Of a DNA stretch of 64,000 nt, positions 55,089-64,000 are shown piece by piece. The position numbers were made by a program, and so were the translations under genes. The stretch is from Lamellibrachia satsuma (taxonomy: Eukaryota > Annelida > Polychaeta > Sabellida > Siboglinidae). Where the stretch lies: assembly GCA_033239005.1 (NCBI GenBank), contig BSQZ01000010.1, forward strand, positions 9,493,501-9,557,500, in the 5' to 3' direction. Within the stretch, counting starts at the first letter, position 1. Every line of letters begins with the position of its first letter. Under the pieces are notes generated by a model. It worked only from the letters and a program-made list of their open reading frames with translations. It was not told the DNA's origin and made no database searches.

Positions 55089-56312
55089 GTCCCAGGGTGA
55101 CCATAATGGCGGGGTGACTGTATTACCAGAGTGACCATAATGGCGGGGTGACTGTATTACCAGAGTGACCATAATGGCGGGATGACTGTATTACCAGAGT
55201 GACCATAATGGCGGGGTGACTGTATTACCAGGGTGACCATAATGGCGGGGTTACTGTATTACCAGAGTGACCATAATGGCGGGGTGACTGTATTACCAGA
55301 GTGACCATAATGGAGGGGTGACTGTATTACCAGGGTGACCATAATGGCGGGGTGACTGTATTACCAGGGTGACCATAATGGCGGGGTGACTGTATTACCA
55401 GGGTGACCATAATGGCAGGGTGACTGAATTACCAGGGTGACCATAATGGCGGGGTGACTGTATTACCAGGGTGACCATAATGGCGGGGTGACTGTATTAC
55501 CAGGGTGACCATAATGGAGGGGTGACTGTATTACCAGAGTGACCATAATGGCGGGGTGACTGTATTACCAGAGTGACCATAATAGCGGGATGACTGTATT
55601 ACCAGAGTGACCATAATGGCGGGGTGACTGTATTACCAGGGTGACCATAATGGCGGGGTTACTGTATTACCAGAGTGACCATAATGGCGGGGTGACTGTA
55701 TTACCAGAGTGACCATAATGGAGGGGTGACTGTATTACCAGGGTGACCATAATGGCGGGGTGACTGTATTACCAGGGTGACCATAATGGCGGGGTGACTG
55801 TATTACCAGGGTGACCATAATGGCAGGGTGACTGAATTACCAGGGTGACCATAATGGCGGGGTGACTGTATTACCAGGGTGACCATAATGGCGGGGTTAC
55901 TGTATTACCAGGGTGACCATAATGGCGGGGTGACTGTATTACCAGGGTGACCATAATGGAGGGGTGACTGTATTACCAGGGTGACCATAATGGCGGGGTG
56001 ACTGTATTACCAGGGTGACCATAATGGCGGGGTGACTGTATTACCAGGGTGACCATAATGGCGGGGTGACTGTATTACCAGGGTGACCATAATGGCGGGG
56101 TGACTGTATTACCAGGGTGACCATAATGGAGGGGTGACTGTATTACCAGGGTGACCATAATGGCCGGGTGACTGTATTACCAGAGTGACCATAATGGCGG
56201 GGTGACTGTATTACCAGGGTGACCATAATGGCGGGGTGACTGTATTACCAGGGTGACCATAATGGCGGGGTGACTGTATTACCAGGGTGACCATAATGGA
56301 GGGGTGACTGAA
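55089..56312. repeat. 34-bp satellite array, inverted orientation, with 408-bp higher-order repeat
   Basis: About 36 copies of the inverse complement of the preceding array's unit (GGTGACCATAATGGCGGGG, TGACTGTATTACCA). Variant units recur exactly 408 bp (12 units) apart: a GGCAGGGTGACTGAATT unit at about 55414 and 55822, and a GGGGTTACTG unit at about 55247 and 55655. Confidence 0.95.
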
Positions 56313-56394
56313 GCTTAGCAGTTGAGTAAATTTTATTGAAAAACACAGCACCATCGATGGCTCAGTCATCAACACTAACAATAGGATACTGTGT

Positions 56395-56625
56395 ATTACT
56401 ACCCAGCCAGCACGCCGTCATCGGCCCGAGGGTGGATATCAGCGGCTGGCAGGCGGCAGTGCTCGGCACGCGCTTGCCGATCACAGCCCGCTTCCCAGCC
56501 GCAGATGCGGCGCTAGCACTCGCGGGAGGTGATTTATCAGTACTCGGACTGAGGGAGGCCCGAGCACTGATTTCTGACGCGCGCCGCAAACCTATGATTT
56601 ATTACTTGTATTAAATTTCGCATGT
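56395..56625. repeat. GC-rich repeat with CTACCCAGCCAGCAC word
   Basis: GC-rich block in AT-rich DNA. Its start (CTACCCAGCCAGCAC, then CGGCCCGAG) matches the inverse complement of the sequence at about 63565-63605, so both belong to one dispersed family. Several CGGC/GCCG inverted words. Confidence 0.45.
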
Positions 56626-56877
56626 GGTGTAGGGGAATGTTTCCCGCGCGATGACGCACCATGCTAGAAGCGAAATAAAATTAAGAGAAACTAAAATTTG
56701 TATGAACCGTGTTATTATTCTTACAAAAAATTAACAATTACGTTTGTAAGCTCCAGATGCTTACACTATTCACTGAACATTATTATTGTTAAAAATAATC
56801 TTTACTGCGAGTCTACCCGGGCCCATGCCGCCATATTTGAAGTCCGCTGTTTTACCGTTATAATTTTATATGCGACT

Positions 56878-56908
56878 GACGCGCCGCGCCGCGCCGCGCC
56901 GCGCCGCA
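56878..56908. repeat. (CGCGC/CGCCG)n pentamer run
   Basis: Six CGCCG-type pentamers, just after GCCGCCATATTTG (a YY1-like word) and just before AAGACAAGGTACGT. It could belong to a CpG-rich promoter, but no gene is attached. Confidence 0.7.
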
Positions 56909-57449
56909 AGACAAGGTACGTGTTTACAAATTCCTTTGAATCTTTGGCTGTATTTTGTACTATCCAATACATTGATTTTTAGCATTCTATAAATTATTTT
57001 TGTTCGCAAAGCATACGAAAGTAGAACTATGCACATCGTAATTTTAGGCGCCAAACTCAAACGGCAAAGCCAAACAAAGCCAAAGGTAAAGGCCGTGAAC
57101 TGACATAGCCATGCCCATGGACATAGGCATAGCCTAGCCTTATCCTTAATTAGGTCAATAATAGGTTAAGTCTGAAGATTTATTTATACTGGCTCAGTAT
57201 GTACTGTCTGTTTGTGTTTATTTCTTGCGAGTACTTTATATAATAATATAATAATAATTAGAGCGCCATGCCCATGGACCTGGTCATGATCCAGGTGACC
57301 CTGTTCAAAGGCACTTTATAAGAACAGAAACACATAATTATATACATGTATGCATGCATGCATGTATACATATAATTATACCTTACGCTTATGTCATGAT
57401 ACCTTATGACGATTATGATCGCAGGATCCAGTTGATTCCTCCATGATCA

Positions 57450-60400
57450 GATCTTCAGAATCAAATATTTTTATATCATAATTTCCAGTTCCATTTGTTA
57501 TTGTTTAAGGAGATTCATAGTCGTATATTATTGCCTGGGGTAGACCAGAATTTGTCTAGTTTGTTTTTAAATGAGTTAATTGATCTAGCTTGTATTACAG
57601 AGTTTGGGAGACTATTCTATGGTTCAGCCACTCTAAGAGGGAATGCATTTTTTCTTAAATTAATTTTTACTCTTTGGGTAAATATTTTAAGGGAGTGTCC
57701 TCTATTTCCTGATCTTAGTGTCACATCCTCCCATTTCAGGAGGTTTGGTGCAGATTCATTATCATATAGTTCGTGCATTATTTTATAGACTTCTATCATG
57801 TCTCCTCTTAGCCTTCGGTATGCTAATGTGGGTAGCTTCAGTAATTTTAGTCTATATATGACAAATCCCGCATACCAGGAAGTTGTTTTGTGGCCCTTCT
57901 CTGGACGTTTTCTATTGCTATTTTATGTTTTATCTTATATGGATACCATACTGCTACGGCATATTCTAGGTGAGATCTAACCATTGTCTTATATAGTGGC
58001 AAGAAAGTGTGTGTGTCTAGGAATTGGAAGGTTCTTCGGATTATTTTTGTCATTTTGGTTGCTTTATTTACCACTTGGTTTATGTGATCATCAAATGACA
58101 ATTTTGAATCGATAATTACACCTAAGTCAGTTTGCTTATCTGTGGTGGCTAGTGAATGTTTAACATTATTACTTGTCATGAAATATTAATTTTCACCTTT
58201 ATTATTTTTTCCAATTTCCATGTGTTTACATTTGTCTGGGTGGAATTTTAATAACCATTTGTCACTCCATTGTTCTAGGATACTTAAATCTTGTTGTAGT
58301 ATATCCTGATCATTTGTATTTGTTATGGCTCTAAATATCTTAATGTCATGATGACATTGTCATCAGTGAACAGAAATGTATTGGATTTAGTTAACTCTGG
58401 CAGGTCGTTTACGTATGGAACAAACAATAAAGGTCCTAGGACAGATCCCTGCGGTATCCCTGATGTTACTTTGTGCCAGTTTGATTCTTTTCCATTTACT
58501 GCTACCTTTTGTCGTCTATTTGTGATGAATGCCTCAATCCAGTTAACTAAATCATTCCTAATGTTAAAACTTTTTACTTTACTTATTAGTCTCGTATGTG
58601 GCACGGTATCAAAAGCCTTTTGAAAATCCATATTATAAATAACATCTGTGTAATTACCCTTATCCATTTCTGAGGTCCATTCATCTAGTATTTTAATTAG
58701 TTGGAGAACTGTTGATCTGCCAGAGATAAAACCATATTGTTTTTGACTGAACAGACCATTGACTTTCATGTAACTGATGTGATTTCTAATAATTTTTTCC
58801 ATGCATTTACAAACTACGCTTGTTAGGCTTATTGGACGGTAATTGCAAGCTAATTTCTTATTTCCTTTTTTATGTATTGCTGATATTTTGGCATCCTTCA
58901 ATTCATCAGGAATACTTGATGTTTTTATCGATGTTTCAAATATTTTTTGTAATGGAAGACAGATATTTTCTGACAACTCAGTTAGTAATCTGGCACCTAT
59001 TTCATCAGGGCCAGGCGGTTTGCTTATATTTAGTTCTTTTAATGTTAGTAATATTATGTTTTCAGTTACTTTTAGCTCATCCATCGCCAATTTATTGTTT
59101 ACTTTGGGTGTAGTTGGGATAGACCCTGTCTGTTCAGTAGTGAATACACTGGAGAAGTAGTTGGCAAGAATATTTGCTTTTTCTTCATCTTCAGTTGTTT
59201 GGGATTTCGGATTTGTGTGGTCTATATTCAGTTCCCCAATTCCTTGTTTAACTGTATTTTTTTATTTATAATAGTTCCAGAAGACTTTAGGGTTTTTCTT
59301 GGTTTGAGTGGCTAAATTTCGTTCAAACCCCTTTCGGAGCTTTCTGGTTAAAGCTCGGATTTTATTCCTGCTTTTACAATACAATATTTTGTCCTATCCC
59401 TTGTTTCAATGTATCTTGTCCATAGTCTATTTTTACATCTTATTAGTTTTCTCGTGTTTGCATTCAGGGGGAAATTTCCCTTTCTGTAATTTGAAACTTC
59501 TTTTTGAGGTACGTATTTATCTTCTAATAATTTTAGTACTGTTTTAAGGATTTCCCATTGGTCGTTAACGTTGTCTTTAAATTTCTCTTCCCAATCTATA
59601 TCTGAAAACTCTTTCCTCATTCCTTCATAATTTGCCTTATTTAAATAGCTTCCGTTTTTTAGTGTATATATTTTTTATAACTGCACAAAATATTGAATGT
59701 AATGACACAGTGGTCACTTTTACCTAGAGGGCTGAGATACTCTATTTCCCCTATGTTGTCTTCTTTGTTTGATAAAATCAGATCTAAAAGGTTTGTGTTA
59801 GTTGTGTCTCGTCCTCTAGTGGGATTTAAGACATGTTGAAACATGAATGTGTCTCTAAGGCATTCTACAAATTTAAAATTTAGGTTGCTGGGTTTAACTG
59901 ATTTGGTCGTCCAATGTTTCCAGTTCTGGGAGATTGAAATCTCCTGTAATTACAACGTGTGAATATTTAAGTCCTGATGTGGATTTAATCATATTTAGAA
60001 GTTCTGCGTTATTTTCTTCTGATCCCCCATCGCTCCTGTATATGCATCCAAAGAGAAGTTTGGTTTTATTTTTAAGTTTAATTTCTATAAATAAGCATTG
60101 CTTGAAGGTTGAGACCAGGTTTATATTTTCTGTGTATGGGGAATTTAAGACGTATATCATAATACCCCTACCTTCATTATTTTATTTTCTTGAAGAACAA
60201 TGTATTGCCTTCTAAGGAAAATTCTGGTATGGTTACAGTGCATTTGGGGTTTTTTGGTTTTACCTCATTAATTGCTATTATGTGGGGTTTTAATTCTTTG
60301 TTTAAATTCATTTTGCTTGTTCCTTAGTTGGTCAGCATTGGTATAAAAACACAGAATGTTGCCTATGTCATTAAGATTATTTTTATTAACATTTGTTTTA

Positions 60401-61090
60401 CCATCCGTCACTCTAGGTGGATGTGTAGTCTTTACTGGCTTTTCCTTATCTTTCTTATTTTTCTCTCCCATGGTGGACTTCTGCCTTCCTGCCTCTTTGC
60501 TTCTTCATAGAGCTTTTTTGATTCCTTCCTTTCTTGTTTAGTTTTGTCATGATAATTTTTTATGTTTTTGAACTTGTCATTTTCTCTGATGAAGAAGGGT
60601 TAGTTTTTTGTCAATATGTGTTAATGTGATTAGAACTGGTCTGGGACTGGTTGCATTTTCCTTGGCTTCCCCAAGCCTCCTCGTTTCTGTGACATCAGTG
60701 TCTACATCAGTGTCTGTGAAGTGATTGTTTATTTCTGTACAAATTTCTAAAACTTTTTCTTTGTCATGTTGTTGTCTCGTAGTTTTTAATTGTGATGTAG
60801 ATTCTGGTAAGTTGAAAATGATTACATTGTTGAGTTTTTTTCTCTTTCTTTTGATTCCATGTTCTGTTCTTTTACCTGAATTTGTACGACTTCCTTAACT
60901 TAATTTGGGCTGATGACTTTGCTTGGGTTTTTTCCAACTGAGCTTCTTTGATCATTTCGATGACTCTTGTTTCGTCCACTTTGGTTCTGATTTCTTTCTC
61001 TAGTTCAATGATTCTCTCTTCCACTTTCTTAAGGAACTTCTGGCACCTTTCTTAGCAGCTTTTTTCATTTTTAAAGTTTTTCATTACTTT
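57450..61090 (-). mobile_element. Decayed LINE of the CR1/L2-like group (distinct family)
   Basis: Minus strand, in order: ORF1 remnants with a coiled coil (about 61040-60890; VEERIIELEKEIRTKVDET in frame pieces) and a VTETRRLGEAKEN...RPVLI segment (about 60690-60620); endonuclease pieces (60160-59660; GCIYRS, GDFN, LSNKEDN, SDHCVITF); reverse transcriptase (59090-58320; [37 protein letters not shown] in place of FADD); and the C-terminal part (58180-57620; SHLEYAVAVWYPY). Many stops and frameshifts. No TRP or other host exon inside. Confidence 0.85.
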
Positions 61091-61699
61091 TGATCAAGGC
61101 AGTGCTGGGAGAAAGAGATTGAGTCTGGGGGGTAGATCGGAGACTCAGTGGTTTATTTACAGAAACGAAGAGTGATACCCAGGGCGACTCTGTGTATATT
61201 GAGTTGCCTTGATGAAAGGGCCAAATTAGTATAAGGTCAAGAATTTGTGCAGGATGGTTGAAGAAGTGTATTTATGTCTAACTAATTTCTAGTGTTTTGT
61301 CTAACTAATGTTTATGTCTAATTTCCTATGTCTAAGTTTTGTATGTCGAGCGCTGTTTGGGATTCTTTTTTCCTTTGTTTACTTTAATATGGCGGGAAAA
61401 ATTCGATTTCAAAGTTAAAGTTATTTTGGGAATCCTAGAAGGTAGAAGTTATTTAATTGTTGGTACTTTTAACAGTATCTAGTTTGACTTGTGCTATAAG
61501 TTTAACTATTAGTTAAAGAACTTTGAATGGTTAGTTAAGATTAAGATTTTGAGCAGCTGTTGCTACGTACGCTTGTGAACCGGAACCGGAAATCATCTTT
61601 ATATTCTGTGAAATTTTTATTTCATTCTGCCCTGTATCGGTTGCTTAATTCGTTCTCGATCAATATACTTGTTTTATAGTAGTAAAATGTTGTATACAT

Positions 61700-61905
61700 T
61701 GTAAACTGTGGTATACCATGGTTTACCTGTTTCAAAACAACATGGTATTTTACCATGGCTTCCCTGTTTCAAAGCACCATGGTTTCTATGGTATATCATG
61801 GTATTTTACCATGGTTTACCTGTTTCAAAACACCATGGCATTTACCATGGTATATTTTCACAAAACACCATGGCATTTACCATGGTATATTTTCACAATT
61901 CCATG
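61700..61905. repeat. CCATGG-rich palindromic array
   Basis: ACCATGG/CCATGGT words recur about ten times, alternating with CTGTTTCAAAACA. The last part is a clear tandem of AACACCATGGCATTTACCAT units. CCATGG is itself a palindrome. Confidence 0.85.
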
Positions 61906-61953
61906 GGCCGTGGACACTTGGTATTGTTAACTTAATTGTTATGTTAATATTTC

Positions 61954-62010
61954 AGATGCTGTCCAAAACAATGACGTGACAACAGATGGCACAACCATGA
62001 GCATGACATA
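61954..62010 (+). CDS. Possible terminal coding exon of an unrecognised gene
   Basis: After an acceptor-like TTAATATTTCAG, one frame reads AVQNNDVTTDGTTMSMT and stops at TAA, followed by about 1 kb of AT-rich, repeat-free sequence with AATAAA words near 62965 and 63020 that could be a 3' untranslated region. No upstream exon was found on the plus strand, so support is weak. Confidence 0.2.
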
Positions 62011-62011
62011 A

Positions 62012-63050
62012 AGCGAGTCATCCAGGAATGGTTCCGAACTGCCTCCGTCTCTGATCGGGATGGTGGTAGGAAGCACCGAATGGACCGAACATAGGCTAAG
62101 CAGGATGTGGCAGGAGTAAACAATTGAAGTGAATGTTTTTGAGTACATTCATTTAAGTACAAGTAAGAGATGGTCAACGCTTATTTATTAAGTATTATCG
62201 TATAATAAATTACACAAATCTACATACGATTACATGTATCAACCTCAAAACATTTGTGATAAAATGTTAACAATATAATGTATAAGATAATATGCTTGTA
62301 TTGAAAGTAATGACATGGTGCTTTGGTGGCGTTGCATTGATCAGTTTAAAATAAATTCCAAGAGCATTGTTTATTTAAAAGAGAACCTGGAAAAATCATA
62401 GTAAAGTTATACTGTATAATCTGTATTCATAAATATACATTTGAACGGTTAACTGGCAGTTTAAGTTTGAATGTGCACATATATTTATAGCAATGTCTAG
62501 GAAGGTTGCACAGTACATTGAAATTATATAGGTCGTTGTGTGCATACTGAAGCCTTTAAAGAGAGTGAGTGGATTTTTACTGTGATTGGATTAGGGGTGT
62601 TATTGAATATTCTAGTGATGCTATCTGTAATGCATTTGTTTGTCAGTTCAGTGTTTGTACTTGTGAATATTCCCTTGACTTGTGCCATGTGCATACCAGA
62701 ATTATGTATTATGCTTACATTTTTTTAGATATTCAGGAAGGTTTCTGTTGACATATTAGTGATAGCAGTTTAATTGTCATTTAAAGATATCTTCAACTTT
62801 TATTTAGCAGTTTGATACTTTTTAGTAATGGATAGAAGTGTGTGCATTATATACTGACTGTTTGTTATCATTTTTGTCGCACACTTCTGTAGTTTTGTTA
62901 TTATGTATACCTGTTACAATAGTTTATATGGGGAATGATTAGTGACTTAACGTTAATAGGCTTAATAAAATACATTGTGGAAGGTATCTTATTAAAACTG
63001 TACAACTCATATTGATTAATAAATTTTAAATGCCTTTGTTGGGCCTATTT
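62012..63050. other. AT-rich unique sequence
   Basis: No repeat, transposon or convincing exon recognised. A short hydrophobic open frame near 62540-62728 looks like chance. Confidence 0.4.
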
Positions 63051-63102
63051 CAATCTTCATTGGACTTGTTGTGTTTTTGCTTATATATTCCTATTGGCAG
63101 CC

Positions 63103-63590
63103 GCTTATAAGCTGCCCTCGGCCTGATGTTGAGCCGACGGACAAAACTTACATCGGCCCGCAGGCGGTGCCGATGTTGGCCCGATGGAGAAGAACTATAT
63201 TGGCCCACAGGCGGATGCCGATGTTGGCCCGATAAGTTTGCCGCCCTCGGACCGATGTTGAGCCTACGGACAAAACTTACATCGGCCCGCAGGCAGATGC
63301 CGATGTTGGCCCGATGGAGAAAATCTACATCGGCCCACAGGCGGATGCCGATGTTGGCTCGATAAGTTTGCCGCCCTCGGACCGATGTTGAGCCTAAGGA
63401 CAAAACTTACATCGGCCCGATGAACAAAACCTACATCGGCCCACAGGCGGATGCCGATGTTGGCCCGATAAGTTTGCCACCCTCGGACCGATGTTGAGCC
63501 TACGGACAAAACTTACATCGGCCCGCAGGCGGATGCCGATGTTGGCCCGATAAGTTAGCCGCCCTCGGCCCGCTCTCGGGCCGCTGTAGG
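63103..63590. repeat. GGCCCGAT-type compound tandem repeat
   Basis: Units built from GGATGCCGATGTTGGCCCGA, TTGCCGCCCTCGGACCGATG and GGACAAAACTTACATCGGCC recur about five times with unequal periods (about 129, 107 and 81 bp). It ends in CTCGGGCCGCTGTAGG and GTGCTGGCTGGGTAG, the word shared with 56.4 kb. Confidence 0.88.
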
Positions 63591-63975
63591 TGTGCTGGCT
63601 GGGTAGGTACCCTATTGTTTGCTTAAATACCAATGAACACAAAATGTTGCAAAATAAGTGGCATAATGAACCAAAACAAATGGAAGCAACAGCGAAAAGA
63701 TGCGTTAGGAACGAGCTTAGTTTAAAAGCAAAGCTCGATGTAATCAGAGATAGCACTGACAAAAGTCATCGGCAGTTAGCTTAATGGTACATTATCGGCC
63801 GATCATAAGTTGGGAACATTTTGAGAGACAAAAGGAAATATCTCGATGCATTTGAGAACAACGAACCAGCTCACAGAAAGCGACAAGCTATCAACACGGC
63901 ATTCGACGAGGCTGGTGTAATTTGCATTACCAATTTTTATATCAACTTTGTATGGACGATTGCAAATTCTAATTA
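63590..63975 (+). pseudogene. Broken pogo/Tigger-like transposase N-terminus
   Basis: Frame reading RNELSLKAKLDVIRDS, SHRQLA, VGNILRDKRKYLDAFENN and AHRKRQAINTAFDEAG, i.e. the CENP-B/pogo-type helix-turn-helix start of Tigger-like transposases. In-frame TAA codons after HRQLA (63782) and a few codons later (near 63806) break it, and similarity is lost after about 63915. The catalytic DDE part is absent. Confidence 0.6.
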
Positions 63976-64000
63976 ATCTCTTGCATGATTGGATAAAATT

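Noticed and set aside
56336..56614. Ala-rich open frames on both strands in the GC-rich block
   Set aside because: GC-rich sequence lacks stops in both directions. It shares a word with a dispersed repeat and has no domain.
62540..62728. Short hydrophobic open frame resembling a membrane peptide
   Set aside because: No ATG in good context, no homologue recognised, and AT-rich sequence gives such frames by chance.

Overview
The window is nuclear DNA of an invertebrate animal. It is AT-rich, its genes are split by many GT-AG introns, and it is full of CR1-type LINEs, small inverted-repeat elements, tRNA-derived SINE pieces and minisatellites. There are no operons, ribosome binding sites or prokaryotic genes. 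The species cannot be fixed from sequence alone. The TRP channel is of the invertebrate TRP/TRPL/TRPgamma type, and HPF1 carries an N-terminal PBZ zinc finger, so a non-vertebrate bilaterian is most likely (perhaps a lophotrochozoan or invertebrate deuterostome; inference).

Three host genes can be read. (1) MMAA (minus strand, exon 1132-1574): the N-terminal coding exon of the mitochondrial cobalamin-pathway GTPase. The rest of the gene lies beyond the left edge. (2) HPF1 (plus strand, 4391-14580): seven coding exons, 416 residues, in frame throughout. Exon 1 encodes a complete PBZ zinc finger, and the catalytic Glu and the Tyr-Arg pair of HPF1 are conserved. (3) A canonical TRP channel (minus strand, 48243-19021): twelve coding exons, 1018 residues, with ankyrin repeats, six membrane segments, a pore, a TRP box and a long acidic tail. 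All intron phases agree across both full gene models. MMAA and HPF1 are head to head; HPF1 and TRPC are tail to tail.

The remaining sequence is mostly repeats. HPF1 intron 1 and TRPC intron 2 each hold a CR1 element antisense to its host gene. Introns also hold a 39-bp minisatellite (12.3-13.8 kb), a trinucleotide-like ATC/ATT tract (23.4-24.4 kb) and 30-bp and 27-bp arrays (26.7-27.4 and 28.7-29.0 kb). The right third (48.4-64 kb) contains no convincing host gene. It has tRNA-SINE pieces, an inverted duplication of a reverse-transcriptase end around (TA)n, a very large inverted pair of 34-bp satellite arrays (53.6-56.3 kb), a decayed LINE (57.45-61.1 kb), a CCATGG-rich array, and a GGCCCGAT-type array next to a broken pogo-like transposase start at the right edge.

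The observations most worth following are: the HPF1 PBZ finger with a PIP-box-like motif; the TRPC first coding exon and its second copy, which has lost its ATG, kept its donor and lies inside a small inverted-repeat element; the MMAA 3' splice site reiterated about five times upstream of the exon; the 1.2-kb + 1.2-kb inverted satellite with a 408-bp higher-order repeat; and the shared linkage of MMAA, HPF1 and a TRPC gene with human chromosome 4q.
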